A stretch of DNA of 64,000 nt from contig NZ_PGUY01000003.1 of the NCBI RefSeq assembly GCF_002863585.1, positions 62,001 through 126,000 of the forward strand, in the 5' to 3' direction. Each line of letters begins with the position of its first letter. The first letter of the stretch is position 1. Both the position numbers and the translations under genes were made by a program. Below, piece by piece: positions 1-9,655 of the stretch. This stretch comes from Peribacillus deserti (GTDB taxonomy: Bacteria > Bacillota > Bacilli > Bacillales > DSM-1321). Below the pieces are notes generated by a model. That model was not told the DNA's origin. It made no database searches and saw only the letters and a list, made by a program, of their open reading frames with translations.

Positions 1-1
1 A

Positions 2-1057
2 ATGGGGGAAGCAAAAGGTTTAAATATAGCAGTAGTCGGAGCAACCGGAGCTGTTGGACAGCAGATGCTCCGCACACTAGAAAATAGAAATTTTCCTATC
101 AAACATTTAACCCTGTTGTCTTCAGCAAGATCTGCAGGAACAAAAGTCACATTTAAAGGTGAAGAATATGTTGTCCAGGAGGCGGCCCCAGACAGCTTTG
201 AAGGTATAGATATCGCTCTTTTCTCAGCAGGAGGATCCGTTTCAAAAGCACTTGCACCGGAAGCCGTTAAACGCGGTGCGATCGTGGTGGACAATACAAG
301 CGCTTATCGCATGGACACAGATGTCCCGCTTGTTGTGCCTGAAGTGAATGAAGAGGACCTTAGAGGCCATAATGGTATTATTGCGAATCCGAATTGCTCT
401 ACAATCCAGATGGTGGTGGCGCTTGAGCCATTAAGACAGCAGTACGGATTAAATAAAGTAGTTGTATCCACATACCAGGCAGTTTCAGGTGCCGGTGCAG
501 CGGCTGTGGCTGAAATGAAAGACCAGGCTCGTGCCATTTTGAATGATGAAGAATTTACACCTCAAATTCTTCCGGTTGGCAGTGACGTGAAAAAATACCA
601 GATTGCGTTTAATGCCGTACCGCAAATCGATAAGTTTCAGGATAACGGATTTACCTTCGAAGAAATGAAGATGGTGAATGAAACGAAGAAGATTATGCAT
701 ATGCCTGAACTGAAGGTTGCCGCAACCTGTGTGCGCCTTCCTGTTGAAACAGGACATTCAGAATCTGTCTATATTGAAATCGATCAGGAAGGCGTTACCG
801 CATCAGATATTCAACAGCTTTTGGAAAAAGCGCCTGGGGTAGTGCTTCAAGACAACCCAAGCGAACAAATTTATCCAATGCCTGCACACAGCGTTGGTAA
901 AAATGACGTGTTTGTGGGAAGAATACGCAAAGACCTAGATGAAGAAAAAGGCTTCCACATGTGGATTGTTTCAGATAATCTGTTAAAAGGTGCTGCATGG
1001 AATTCAGTTCAGATTGCAGAAAGCCTGTTAAGAATGGGTTTAGTTGAAGAAAAATAA
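2..1057 (+). CDS. asd: aspartate-semialdehyde dehydrogenase
   Basis: Cytosolic NADP-dependent enzyme that reduces aspartyl-4-phosphate to aspartate semialdehyde, the branch point to diaminopimelate/lysine and to threonine and methionine. Residues 13-19 (GATGAVG) form the nucleotide-binding loop; Cys132 in NPNCST is the expected catalytic nucleophile and His252 in GHSES the expected acid/base residue. At 351 aa it is full length for the family. The ATG lies one base inside the window, so its ribosome site cannot be seen, but the N-terminus aligns with Bacillus Asd as remembered. It leads the asd-dapG-dapA cluster in the B. subtilis order. Confidence 0.97.
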   Translation: MGEAKGLNIAVVGATGAVGQQMLRTLENRNFPIKHLTLLSSARSAGTKVTFKGEEYVVQEAAPDSFEGIDIALFSAGGSVSKALAPEAVKRGAIVVDNTSAYRMDTDVPLVVPEVNEEDLRGHNGIIANPNCSTIQMVVALEPLRQQYGLNKVVVSTYQAVSGAGAAAVAEMKDQARAILNDEEFTPQILPVGSDVKKYQIAFNAVPQIDKFQDNGFTFEEMKMVNETKKIMHMPELKVAATCVRLPVETGHSESVYIEIDQEGVTASDIQQLLEKAPGVVLQDNPSEQIYPMPAHSVGKNDVFVGRIRKDLDEEKGFHMWIVSDNLLKGAAWNSVQIAESLLRMGLVEEK

Positions 1058-1082
1058 GATTACGGATTAATAGCATAACGAA

Positions 1083-1106
1083 CAGCCTTCCAAAAACGGA
1101 GGGCTG
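1083..1106 (+). other. hairpin between asd and dapG
   Basis: CAGCCTTCC (1083-1091) pairs with GGAGGGCTG (1098-1106) around an AAAAAC loop, with one G-T pair. No T-run follows, so it is unlikely to be a full intrinsic terminator. A processing or mRNA-stabilising hairpin that lets asd and dapG be expressed at different levels is an inference. Confidence 0.5.
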
Positions 1107-1127
1107 GACTTCATTTGAGGTGTAAAC

Positions 1128-2384
1128 ATGAAAATCATCGTTCAGAAATTCGGCGGGACATCGGTACGTGATGAACAAAGCCGCAGCCATGCACTTCGAC
1201 ATATCCAGCGGGCATTGAAGGAAGGATACAAAGCCGTAATAGTCGTCTCTGCAATGGGACGTAAAGGCGAACCCTATGCGACCGATACTCTTCTATCGCT
1301 GGTAAATGGAACAGACAGCAAGATCACAAAGCGTGAGTATGATTTATTATTATCTGTGGGAGAAACGATTTCATCAGTTGTATTTACAAACCTCCTGCTT
1401 GAAAATGGGATTAAGGCAACCGCCTTTACAGGAGCGCAGGCAGGCTTCCGCACCACCAATGACCATACGAATGCGAAAATCGCTGAAATGAAATGCGATA
1501 GAATCAAAAGGGAACTCGAACATTATGATGCCATTGTGGTGGCTGGTTTCCAAGGGGCAGCAAGGAACGGAGATATCACTACACTCGGACGCGGCGGCAG
1601 CGATACATCAGCAGCGGCACTCGGGGCAGCCCTGAATGCAGAATGGGTGGATATTTTTACGGATGTAGAGGGTATCATGACTGCAGATCCCCGCATTGCC
1701 GAAAATGCAAGGCCTCTAGAAGTGGTAACGTATAACGAGGTCTGTAATATGGCATATCAGGGAGCAAAAGTGATTCATCCTAGAGCAGTTGAGATTGCGA
1801 TGCAGGCAAAAGTTCCGATCAGGATCAGGTCCACCTATACAGACGGCATGGGTACTCTTGTTACGTCGATCAGCAAGGATAAGCGCGGTACAGATATTAA
1901 AGAACGGCTAGTTACCGGAATTGCCCATGTTTCCAGCATTACGCAAATCAAGGTTTCCGCCAAAAAGAATCAGTATGATCTGCAGGCAGAAGTATTTAAA
2001 GCGATGGCGAACGCACAAATCAGTGTAGACTTTATCAATATTTCTCCACAGGGTGTTGTATATACAGTCAGTGAAGAGATGACTGACCTCGCTGTCGAGA
2101 TTCTTGAAAAATTGGATTATGATCCTAAAGTACAGCGCAACTGTGCCAAAGTTTCAGTTGTTGGAGCTGGTATTACCGGGGTTCCGGGGGTAACTGCAAA
2201 AATTGTTACAGCCCTTTCAGAGCAGGGGATCAGTATTCTGCAGTCAGCGGACAGCCATACTACCATTTGGGTCCTTGTGAAGGCAGAGGATTTAATACAA
2301 GCAGTGAATGCATTGCATGATGCATTTGAGCTGCATATAGAAACATTAGAAAATGGGCCTGGGGAAACTGCCCCTAAGAATTAA
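1128..2384 (+). CDS. dapG: aspartokinase I (DapG)
   Basis: Phosphorylates aspartate with ATP, the first step of the aspartate family. The kinase signature KFGGTS is at residues 7-12 and the catalytic domain fills about the first 250 residues; the last 150 form two ACT domains. In B. subtilis the DapG paralogue is feedback-inhibited by meso-diaminopimelate, and the position between asd and dapA supports that assignment over LysC or YclM. 418 aa, slightly longer than the roughly 404 aa B. subtilis protein because of the C-terminal tail. ATG start preceded by GAGGTG. The gene begins 70 bp after asd and ends 12 bp before dapA, so it is probably cotranscribed. Confidence 0.95.
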   Translation: MKIIVQKFGGTSVRDEQSRSHALRHIQRALKEGYKAVIVVSAMGRKGEPYATDTLLSLVNGTDSKITKREYDLLLSVGETISSVVFTNLLLENGIKATAFTGAQAGFRTTNDHTNAKIAEMKCDRIKRELEHYDAIVVAGFQGAARNGDITTLGRGGSDTSAAALGAALNAEWVDIFTDVEGIMTADPRIAENARPLEVVTYNEVCNMAYQGAKVIHPRAVEIAMQAKVPIRIRSTYTDGMGTLVTSISKDKRGTDIKERLVTGIAHVSSITQIKVSAKKNQYDLQAEVFKAMANAQISVDFINISPQGVVYTVSEEMTDLAVEILEKLDYDPKVQRNCAKVSVVGAGITGVPGVTAKIVTALSEQGISILQSADSHTTIWVLVKAEDLIQAVNALHDAFELHIETLENGPGETAPKN

Positions 2385-2396
2385 GGAGTGAATATT

Positions 2397-3272
2397 GTGC
2401 ATTTTGGAAGAGTTTCGACGGCAATGGTAACCCCATTTGACGCCAAGGGCAATATTGATTTTGCCAAAACTACTCAGCTTGTAAATTATTTAATTGAGAA
2501 TGGCACCGATTCTTTAGTCATTGCCGGTACAACCGGGGAATCGCCGACACTTTCTACTGAAGAAAAAATCGCGTTGTTCCGCCATGTGGTTAAGGCTGTA
2601 AACAATCGTATTCCTGTTATCGCGGGAACCGGGAGCAATAACACACGGGCTTCAATCGAACTTACAAAAAAAGCGGAGGAAACTGGTGTCGATGCCATCA
2701 TGCTGGTTGCCCCGTACTATAACAAACCAAATCAAGAAGGCCTTTACCAGCATTTTGCAGCCATTGCTGAAAGCACTTCTCTTCCAGTCATGATCTATAA
2801 TATTCCTGGCAGAGCTGTTGTTAATATAGCTGTTGATACAGTTGTAAGACTTTCTAAAATTCCTAATATCGTAGCAGTCAAAGAAGCAAGCGGAGACTTG
2901 AACGCTATGACAGAAATATTAGCAAATACGGATGAGGACTTTATGCTATACAGCGGAGATGACAGCTTAACCCTTCCTGTCCTTGCAATTGGCGGAACGG
3001 GCATTGTTTCTGTATCTTCCCATATTGTCGGAAACGAAATGCAGAAAATGATTGAAGCATTCTACACAGGAGACTACAAGGGGGCTTCAAGCCTTCATCA
3101 GCAGTTAAGTCCGATCATGAAAGGCCTGTTCGCTGCCCCAAGCCCGGTGCCTGTGAAAACAGCGCTGCAATATAAAGGCTTGAATGTCGGATCGGTAAGA
3201 CTGCCGCTTGTATCTTTAACAGAAGCTGAAAGAAGTTCATTGATCAATCTGCTTCAGCAGATGCCTCATTAA
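2397..3272 (+). CDS. dapA: 4-hydroxy-tetrahydrodipicolinate synthase
   Basis: Condenses pyruvate with aspartate semialdehyde, the committed step to diaminopimelate, lysine and, during sporulation, dipicolinate. It is a TIM-barrel class I aldolase: Lys162 in VKEASG is the Schiff-base lysine and GTTGESPT near residues 44-51 supplies pyruvate-binding threonines. The GTG at 2397 is preferred over the GTG at 2388 because AAGGAG at 2383-2388 is then 8 nt upstream and the N-terminus (MHFGRVSTAM) matches the family. The gene follows dapG by 12 bp and is closed by the hairpin at 3283-3305. Confidence 0.96.
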   Translation: MHFGRVSTAMVTPFDAKGNIDFAKTTQLVNYLIENGTDSLVIAGTTGESPTLSTEEKIALFRHVVKAVNNRIPVIAGTGSNNTRASIELTKKAEETGVDAIMLVAPYYNKPNQEGLYQHFAAIAESTSLPVMIYNIPGRAVVNIAVDTVVRLSKIPNIVAVKEASGDLNAMTEILANTDEDFMLYSGDDSLTLPVLAIGGTGIVSVSSHIVGNEMQKMIEAFYTGDYKGASSLHQQLSPIMKGLFAAPSPVPVKTALQYKGLNVGSVRLPLVSLTEAERSSLINLLQQMPH

Positions 3273-3282
3273 TGATTGCATG

Positions 3283-3305
3283 ACCTGCCTCTGGCAGGTT
3301 TTTTT
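3283..3305 (+). terminator. intrinsic terminator after dapA
   Basis: ACCTGCC (3283-3289), loop TCT, GGCAGGT (3293-3299), then a run of Ts. It ends the asd-dapG-dapA unit. Confidence 0.85.
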
Positions 3306-3325
3306 ATGGGCAATGTTTAAAGGTA

Positions 3326-3470
3326 TTGTTGATTTGCATTGCGTTGATCTCGCTGCAGGTCCCGAAGACATCCTGCGGAATTATCTGGTCAAGGGGAGAC
3401 CCCACGAGCATAAGCGGGAAAGGGAGGCATCCCCAGCCGCCCGGCGGAAAACAAATCCTACCCTCTGATA
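3326..3470. repeat. GC-rich interspersed repeat, decayed copy
   Basis: A GC-rich island in an otherwise AT-rich gap. It shares blocks with the elements near 25566 and 28940, including TTGTTGATTT, CGCTGCAGG, a GGGGAG block and a GCCGCCCG.CGGAAA end. Elements of this look (a TTGATT lead-in, gcgagactcctgcg blocks, a cgcccgccccgcggaaagc-like end) are common between genes in Bacillaceae. This copy is strongly diverged, and no function is visible. The rest of 3306-3607 holds only the rnjB leader. Confidence 0.4.
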
Positions 3471-3607
3471 AACAGGGGAGTTTAACAGGCTTATAATAAA
3501 TGAAATTAATATTTTAAGAGTCTATTGGTTGTCACCTGTTTTTTGATTCATGTATAATGAAAATAATTGGAATGGGACGGTTTATTTCAGCATAGGAGGA
3601 CATGAAT

Positions 3608-5269
3608 TTGAAAACAGAAAATAAAATAAGAATCATTTCACTTGGAGGCCAGGGAGAGTCAGGGAAGAACATGTATCTGGCCGAAGTGGACGAAGATATA
3701 TACATACTAGATGCAGGACTGATGTATCCGGAGGTTGGCATGCTGGGAATAGATGTAGTGATCCCGGATATTTCCTATCTGCTTGAACATAGAAATAGAA
3801 TACAGGGGATCTTTCTAACGCATGGCCATGAAGACCATATTGGAGCACTCCCTTTTATTCTAAATCAGCTGAAAGTGCCTGTTTATGGTACGAAGCTGAC
3901 GCTTGAACTCGCCAAAGCGAATTTAAGAGAGCACGATTTCACTGAAGATGTGGACTTTGAATTAATCAATTCTTCATCCATCCTTCAATTCCCGGCAAGT
4001 ACCATTTCTTTTTTCAAAACCAATCATAGCATTCCAGACTCTGTAGGGATTTGTATTGATACTACCGAGGGTGCCATTGTATACACAGGCGACTTTAAGT
4101 TCGACCAGGCAGCTGCAGAGCTGTACCAGCCTGAGATAGGGAAAATGGCAGCCATTGGGGAAAAAGGAGTAGCTGTCCTATTATCTGTCAGCTCAGGAGC
4201 CGAAAAACCAGGATATACAGCATCGGAAGCGATTGCGGCTAAAGGGATGATGGACGTTTTTTACAACGCAAAGAAACGGATTATTGTTGCATGCTTTGCG
4301 TCTCATATTAACAGGATCCAGCATGTATTCAATGCAGCATCCGAAAATGGAAAAAAAGTGGCGGTTGTCGGCAAAAGCCTTCAGCGGGTTTACGATATTG
4401 CACTTTCAAATGGGTATCTAGATGTACCTGAAGATATTATTATTCCCATATCCGAAATTGGGAGCTATCCCGATAACGAAGTGGTTGTCCTGGTGACTGG
4501 TTCACAGGGGGAGCCTATAGAAGCCTTACAAAAAATGGCCAAAAAAAACCATAGGCAGATTAATATCCAGGAAGGCGATACGGTACTGATTGCTGCACCT
4601 CCAATTAAAGGCGGCGAGATCAATCTCTACAAAACCATGGATATGGTATATCGAGCTGGAGCTGAAGTGGTGTCTGGCCGGAAAGTGATAAATGTACCAG
4701 GCCACGGAAGCCAGGAAGAATTAAAAATGATGCTGAACCTGATGAAGCCTAGTTTCCTGCTTCCTGTCCACGGCGAATACAGGATGCTCAAGGCACATGC
4801 AAAGCTTGCTGCAGAGTGGGGGATGCCTAAGGAAAGAATCCTGATTCCTGACAAAGGCGAAATTGCTGAAATTCAGGGTGATCACATCAATACGACAGGG
4901 AAGGTCCCAGCGGGTAATGTGCTGATAGATGGAAGCGGTGTTGGGGATGTGGGAAATATCGTCCTGCGCGACCGCCGTCTCCTTTCCCAGGATGGCATCC
5001 TGATTGTTGTCATCAGTTTAAATAAATCACGCAAAGCCATCTCGGCCGGACCAGAAATCATTTCACGCGGCTTTGTCTACGTCAGGGAATCTGAAAAGCT
5101 GATGGATGAAGCCAATTCACTTGTAAAAGGAATCGTCCAGAAGAAAATTTCAGGTGAATCATTTGAATGGGCCAGCTTAAAACAAGAAATACGAGATGGC
5201 TTAAATCAATTCTTATATGAGAAAACAAAACGCAGACCTATGATTCTTCCTATCATTATGGAAGGTTAA
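3608..5269 (+). CDS. rnjB: ribonuclease J2
   Basis: Metallo-beta-lactamase/beta-CASP ribonuclease of the J family, acting in mRNA decay and rRNA maturation together with RNase J1. His72-Gly-His74-Glu-Asp76-His77 is the HxHxDH metal motif; NHSIPD, the Asp of YTGDFKFD and the His of VHGEYR supply the remaining expected metal ligands, so the active site looks complete. Position after dapA identifies it as the RnjB (YmfA) paralogue rather than RnjA. The TTG at 3608 is chosen because AGGAGG at 3594-3599 lies 8 nt upstream; the ATG at 3602 is only 1-2 nt from that site. About 553 aa, usual length. Followed by a strong terminator. Confidence 0.93.
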   Translation: MKTENKIRIISLGGQGESGKNMYLAEVDEDIYILDAGLMYPEVGMLGIDVVIPDISYLLEHRNRIQGIFLTHGHEDHIGALPFILNQLKVPVYGTKLTLELAKANLREHDFTEDVDFELINSSSILQFPASTISFFKTNHSIPDSVGICIDTTEGAIVYTGDFKFDQAAAELYQPEIGKMAAIGEKGVAVLLSVSSGAEKPGYTASEAIAAKGMMDVFYNAKKRIIVACFASHINRIQHVFNAASENGKKVAVVGKSLQRVYDIALSNGYLDVPEDIIIPISEIGSYPDNEVVVLVTGSQGEPIEALQKMAKKNHRQINIQEGDTVLIAAPPIKGGEINLYKTMDMVYRAGAEVVSGRKVINVPGHGSQEELKMMLNLMKPSFLLPVHGEYRMLKAHAKLAAEWGMPKERILIPDKGEIAEIQGDHINTTGKVPAGNVLIDGSGVGDVGNIVLRDRRLLSQDGILIVVISLNKSRKAISAGPEIISRGFVYVRESEKLMDEANSLVKGIVQKKISGESFEWASLKQEIRDGLNQFLYEKTKRRPMILPIIMEG

Positions 5270-5277
5270 ATCCCATG

Positions 5278-5313
5278 AAACCCCCTGCCCCGTATGTAGC
5301 GGCAGGGGGTTTT
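5278..5313 (+). terminator. intrinsic terminator after rnjB
   Basis: CCCCCTGCC (5281-5289) pairs with GGCAGGGGG (5301-5309), flanked by AAA on the left and TTTT on the right, so it may also work in the reverse direction. Confidence 0.85.
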
Positions 5314-5417
5314 GCCGCCTATCCTTTCAATGAAATAATTCGATTCTCTTCAGGCTGGAATGAACTTATTCAAAAAAGTTCATACTACCTATTATCAATA
5401 GTGAAGGGGAAATGAAT

Positions 5418-6158
5418 ATGACTAACGATGAAAAGCGGGTAGAAGGCGAACGGCAGGAAACAGGCAAGCCTGCTTCTTCGCTTATAGAAAAAATCCAACA
5501 GCTTGGACAGACAGATGTCCCCCAGATGTCAAAGGATTCAAAAATTCATTGTTTAACGATTGTAGGCCAGATCGAAGGGCATATGCAGCTGCCTCCGCAA
5601 AATAAAACAACTAAATATGAACATGTTATTCCTCAAATCGTGGCAATCGAACAAAATCCAAACATCGAAGGACTTTTGGTGATTTTAAATACAGTCGGGG
5701 GTGATGTAGAAGCGGGACTCGCAATCTCTGAAATGCTTGCTTCCCTGTCAAAGCCTACTGTTTCCATCGTGTTAGGCGGAGGTCACTCAATCGGCGTACC
5801 AATTGCTGTCTCATGTGATTACTCCTTTATCGCTGAAACGGCAACCATGACCATACATCCAATCAGGCTTACAGGGCTGGTCATCGGTGTGCCGCAGTCC
5901 TTTGAATATCTGGATAAAATGCAGGAGCGGATTGTAAACTTTGTAACTAAGCATTCTAATATCTCCGAGGAAAAATTTAAAGAGCTTATGCTTTCAAAAG
6001 GCAACCTGACACGGGATATTGGAACAAATATCGTAGGATCGGAAGCCGTGGAAAGCGGTTTGATACATGCTGTAGGCGGCGTCGGCCAGGCAATGAAAAA
6101 ATTAAATGAATTAATTTCGGCCAGGGCAGATGATAAGAATGGCGGGCTGATCCAATGA
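5418..6158 (+). CDS. tepA: ClpP-like translocation-enhancing protein TepA
   Basis: ClpP/crotonase-fold serine peptidase family. TepA of B. subtilis was linked to protein secretion and is thought to degrade signal or pre-peptides in the cytosol. The nucleophile is expected to be Ser124 in GGGHSIGVP, followed by the MTIHPIR block that resembles the ClpP histidine region. There is no ClpX docking or signal sequence. The ATG at 5418 is preferred over 5412 because the AAGGGGA ribosome site (5404-5410) is 7 nt before it but only 1 nt before 5412. Its last four bases overlap the ylzJ start (ATGA), so the two are translationally coupled. Confidence 0.9.
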   Translation: MTNDEKRVEGERQETGKPASSLIEKIQQLGQTDVPQMSKDSKIHCLTIVGQIEGHMQLPPQNKTTKYEHVIPQIVAIEQNPNIEGLLVILNTVGGDVEAGLAISEMLASLSKPTVSIVLGGGHSIGVPIAVSCDYSFIAETATMTIHPIRLTGLVIGVPQSFEYLDKMQERIVNFVTKHSNISEEKFKELMLSKGNLTRDIGTNIVGSEAVESGLIHAVGGVGQAMKKLNELISARADDKNGGLIQ

Positions 6159-6385
6159 TCATTTACACGCCGATGCCTCATGAATTAATTTTTGAAAATG
6201 AAGCAAAAGAACAGCTGCCTGTAATGGAAATCGATTATATGGGTATTCCTGTACAGGTACAGTTACAATCTGCGTTCAGCTGCAGGGTCGAAAGGATCAT
6301 AAGCACCAATCCCGATGATTATTTAGACCCTCGTATCCAGCCGGGTGCAGTCCTGCATTATTCCCCGTCGGAATTTGCAAGATGA
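6155..6385 (+). CDS. ylzJ: YlzJ-like small protein
   Basis: A 76 aa soluble protein of unknown function belonging to the YlzJ family, which is found directly after tepA and before spoIIIE in Bacillus. It has no membrane segment or cysteine cluster; the C-terminal part ([12 protein letters not shown]) is typical of the family as remembered. The start overlaps the tepA stop by four bases. Function is not known and cannot be inferred beyond coupling to tepA. Confidence 0.85.
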   Translation: MIIYTPMPHELIFENEAKEQLPVMEIDYMGIPVQVQLQSAFSCRVERIISTNPDDYLDPRIQPGAVLHYSPSEFAR

Positions 6386-6436
6386 AAGCTCGTCCAATTC
6401 AAGATAATTATGATATAATTAGCAGTATCATCCATA

Positions 6437-6461
6437 GGCAGCCATAAGGCTGCTTTATTTT
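6437..6461 (+). terminator. probable terminator after ylzJ
   Basis: GCAGCC (6438-6443), loop ATAA, GGCTGC (6448-6453), then TTTATTTT. A modest hairpin that would end the tepA-ylzJ transcript. Confidence 0.6.
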
Positions 6462-6519
6462 CTGCAAATATCTGTGCTAGTGTAAAGGGCGAAATGTTCG
6501 GTTCTGCCCTGGGCTGCTA

Positions 6520-6545
6520 AAGGCTCGGCGACCGCCGGGTTTTTA
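6520..6545 (+). terminator. second hairpin with T-run upstream of spoIIIE
   Basis: CGGC (6526-6529), loop GACC, GCCG (6534-6537), GG, then TTTTT. Just upstream, AGGGC and GCCCT (about 6486-6510) can also pair, so 6480-6545 could be a short structured leader or attenuator. No known RNA family is recognised. The remainder of 6386-6717 appears to be the spoIIIE promoter and leader region. Confidence 0.4.
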
Positions 6546-6717
6546 TTATTATTGGATATAGTGAAAATAGCTGCTTTTCTTTCTAGTAAACGCGGATCAT
6601 TAAGGTGGAGTTCTTGACCCCCTTTGAAAAACGGCGTTTCTGAAAGAAGATGTGAAGAAAATTATTCAGAGATAAGCCCGGAATTCCTGGGTGATATAAG
6701 TAAGTAAAGGTGATGAA

Positions 6718-9072
6718 ATGGCAAAACGAAAAAGACGGTCGAAAAAGAAGTCAGAGGGCATTAAAGAGACGCTGAAGTTCGAGCTGATCGGGCTGATTTT
6801 ATTCGGTTTATCAGCTATTGCTATGGCTGGACTCGGTACCGTTGGCAAATCAATGGTTTTGATGGTTCGTCTCTTTATGGGCGAGTGGTACATACTATTT
6901 TTAATTGGACTTAGTATACTTAGTATCTATTTAATGTGGAAAAGAAAGCTCCCATTTTTCTTTAAAAGACAGCTCATGGGAATATATTTTATCGTTGCAT
7001 CGATTCTTCTGCTCAGTCATGTTACTTTATTTGAGCTTCTGTCAGAGGGCGGGCCATTCAAAAAGCCCAGTGTGATCTCGAATACATGGGAATTATTCTG
7101 GATGGAAGTCAAGGGGGACGCCAGCACACGCGATTTAGGCGGAGGAATGATAGGAGCGATTTTATTTGCTGCATGCTATTTCCTATTTGACAGCGCCGGA
7201 ACGAAAATCATTGCATTTCTGCTGATTGTAATCGGGTTTATTCTCCTTACAGGCAAGACGCTTGGCGACACCCTGGGAAAACTCATCCAAGGCACAGGTG
7301 AATTTACAAGATCCCAATGGGGGGCCTTTATCGATGACATGAAATCCTGGCAGGGTGAGCGCGTCGAAAAAAGGAGACAAAGGCAGGAAGAAGCAGAAGC
7401 GGAGCAAGAGGCTTCACAAAGGACAGAAATTATTACGCCAGCAATTCCGGAACACACGGAACTGGTCCATGAGCCGGAACAGCCAATTATCTCCAACTTT
7501 GCAAGCAGGGCCTATGGAGAGGAAGAAAATTTGCCGGCAAGCGAACAGGAAGCAAATCCTGCTCCAAAAAAATCGTCAAACGACACAGAGGAAGCAAAAG
7601 AAGATCTTTCACCGCCGATCAATTTTACAGAAGTGGAGAATGCGAAGTACAAGCTTCCGCCAATGTCTCTTCTAACGGTTCCTAAGAAAACGGATCAGAG
7701 CGGAGAATTTAAACTGATCCATGCAAATGCAGCCAAGCTTGAGAAAACCTTCATCAGCTTTGGTGTTAAAGCCAAAGTGACACAGGTGCACCTTGGCCCG
7801 GCTGTTACTAAATATGAAGTACATCCTGATACAGGGGTCAAGGTAAGCAAAATTGTCAGCCTGGCCGATGATATCGCGCTCGCTCTTGCTGCGAAGGGCA
7901 TTAGAATTGAAGCTCCTATACCTGGAAAATCAGCAGTCGGCATTGAGGTGCCTAATACTGAGGTAGCAATGGTCACACTCAGGGAAGTCATTGATTCCAA
8001 GGAGCATAACAAACCGGAATCAAAACTTCAGATCGGGCTTGGCCGGGATATAGGCGGGGACGCCGTACTGGCAGAGTTAAACAAAATGCCTCATCTTTTG
8101 GTTGCCGGAGCCACAGGAAGCGGGAAGTCTGTCTGTATTAACGGGATTATAACCAGTATATTGATGAGAGCAAAGCCGCATGAAGTTAAATTGATGATGA
8201 TCGATCCCAAAATGGTCGAGCTGAATGTTTATAATGGGATTCCCCATTTGCTGGCGCCTGTAGTAACGGATGCAAAAAAAGCATCGCAGGCATTGAAAAA
8301 AGTCGTCGGGGAAATGGAGAGACGCTATGAATTATTCTCTCACAGCGGAACCAGAAATATCGAAGGGTACAATGAATCCATTAAAAGGCATAATGAGGAA
8401 AGTGAAGCTAAACAGCCGCTTCTTCCCTATATCGTCGTCATTGTCGATGAGCTTGCTGATTTAATGATGGTTGCTTCCTCAGATGTCGAGGATGCCATCA
8501 CACGTCTCGCACAAATGGCCCGAGCCGCAGGGATACACTTAATCATCGCCACGCAGAGGCCGTCAGTAGACGTAATAACCGGGGTGATAAAGGCGAATAT
8601 TCCTTCTCGAATAGCGTTTAGTGTTTCCTCCATGACCGATTCCCGGACGATCCTGGATATGGGTGGTGCCGAAAAGCTGCTTGGCCGTGGAGATATGCTG
8701 TTTCTGCCGGTTGGAGCCTCTAAACCGGTAAGGGTGCAGGGAGCATTTCTGTCAGACAACGAGGTTGAAGAGATCGTGAATTATGTCATTTCCCAACAGA
8801 AAGCACAATATAACGAAGCGATGATCCCGGATGAAATCCCGGAAGCGTCGGGTGAAGTGGATGATGATTTATATGATGATGCTGTCCAGCTGGTTGTAGA
8901 AATGCAGACAGCTTCAGTATCCATGCTGCAAAGACGTTTCAGGGTAGGATACTCCCGTGCCGCAAGATTAATTGACGAAATGGAACTGCGCGGCATCGTA
9001 GGCCCTTATGAGGGTAGCAAGCCAAGAAACGTACTAGTGGGTAAAGATCAAAATGAAGCACATACGTCATAA
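6718..9072 (+). CDS. spoIIIE: DNA translocase SpoIIIE (FtsK family)
   Basis: Hexameric ATP-driven pump that moves the chromosome through the sporulation septum and clears trapped DNA at division. The basic N-terminus is followed by about four membrane segments (roughly residues 20-165), a charged Glu/Gln-rich linker (about 215-310), and the motor. Walker A is GATGSGKS at residues 464-471; Walker B lies in [13 protein letters not shown]. The C-terminal winged-helix gamma domain ([20 protein letters not shown]) reads the orienting DNA motifs. At 784 aa it matches B. subtilis SpoIIIE, and the position before ymfC separates it from SftA. Start ATG with AAAGGTGA upstream. Confidence 0.95.
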   Translation: MAKRKRRSKKKSEGIKETLKFELIGLILFGLSAIAMAGLGTVGKSMVLMVRLFMGEWYILFLIGLSILSIYLMWKRKLPFFFKRQLMGIYFIVASILLLSHVTLFELLSEGGPFKKPSVISNTWELFWMEVKGDASTRDLGGGMIGAILFAACYFLFDSAGTKIIAFLLIVIGFILLTGKTLGDTLGKLIQGTGEFTRSQWGAFIDDMKSWQGERVEKRRQRQEEAEAEQEASQRTEIITPAIPEHTELVHEPEQPIISNFASRAYGEEENLPASEQEANPAPKKSSNDTEEAKEDLSPPINFTEVENAKYKLPPMSLLTVPKKTDQSGEFKLIHANAAKLEKTFISFGVKAKVTQVHLGPAVTKYEVHPDTGVKVSKIVSLADDIALALAAKGIRIEAPIPGKSAVGIEVPNTEVAMVTLREVIDSKEHNKPESKLQIGLGRDIGGDAVLAELNKMPHLLVAGATGSGKSVCINGIITSILMRAKPHEVKLMMIDPKMVELNVYNGIPHLLAPVVTDAKKASQALKKVVGEMERRYELFSHSGTRNIEGYNESIKRHNEESEAKQPLLPYIVVIVDELADLMMVASSDVEDAITRLAQMARAAGIHLIIATQRPSVDVITGVIKANIPSRIAFSVSSMTDSRTILDMGGAEKLLGRGDMLFLPVGASKPVRVQGAFLSDNEVEEIVNYVISQQKAQYNEAMIPDEIPEASGEVDDDLYDDAVQLVVEMQTASVSMLQRRFRVGYSRAARLIDEMELRGIVGPYEGSKPRNVLVGKDQNEAHTS

Positions 9073-9075
9073 ACG

Positions 9076-9104
9076 AAAAGAGGGGGCAGCCCCTCTTTTT
9101 TTTT
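9076..9104 (+). terminator. intrinsic terminator after spoIIIE
   Basis: AAAAGAGGGG (9076-9085) pairs with CCCCTCTTTT (9090-9099) around GCAG, followed by more Ts. Strong and symmetric. Confidence 0.88.
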
Positions 9105-9471
9105 GTAACTTTTAGTAATCCCAGTGGTTGGAGGGATGATTTAAGTATACTCGCGGTTTGGGAGCTGCCTTTTTTAGGACTTGACCCACACGAAAGTTAT
9201 TCACTTAGATTATCTGTGTGGAGTGGGGACACTACGTTTTTTGTTACAGGCCATAAATGTTGCCGACCATCAAAAGGAGCCTTTTTAAGGTGACAGGTCT
9301 GCACAAATAATCTTCAGGTTGACTACTAAAGAGGTAGGGGAGACTCTATTTTTGGCAGTTAGATATATGAATTAGGTTCATTTCTCATATTTTTTAATTG
9401 CCAGCTGTCTTATACAGGTAATTTGTAACAGTTTTTATCTAATAACTCAGATTTTTGTATCCTGCGAATGG
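9105..9471. other. intergenic, nothing recognised
   Basis: No coding frame, RNA family or repeat copy was recognised here. The sequence is AT-rich with scattered short G-rich patches. It leads directly into the TTTATGCTTAT array. Confidence 0.5.
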
Positions 9472-9655
9472 TTTACGCTTATCTTTTTGGAAGTTATGCT
9501 TATGTCCTTGCGGTTTATGCTTACCTTTTATGGTTTTATGCTTAGCTTTTAAAGGTTTATGCTTATCTCTCATAAACCAATGCGTATCTTTTTCGCTTTA
9601 TGCTTATCCTTTTGCCTTTATGCTTATCTCTTAGCAATTATGCTTATCCATAAGT
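9472..9655. repeat. nine-unit TTTATGCTTAT array, copy 1
   Basis: Nine units of consensus TTTATGCTTATCTTTT followed by a variable spacer. Taking the G of each ATGC/ACGC core, sites fall at 9477, 9498, 9519, 9540, 9561, 9582, 9602, 9622 and 9642, giving steps of 21,21,21,21,21,20,20,20 bp. Unit 6 begins CCAATGC and unit 9 begins ATTATGC. The 20 bp steps break triplet phase, so this is not a coding repeat. The spacers differ from unit to unit. The same geometry recurs at 20653-20838. Confidence 0.9.

Noticed and set aside
3280-3468. 62-codon frame after dapA
   Set aside because: It starts inside the dapA terminator and runs through the GC-rich repeat.
9472-9655. CRISPR array
   Set aside because: Cores of about 11 bp with 8-10 bp spacers are far too short, repeats are imperfect, and no cas genes are near.
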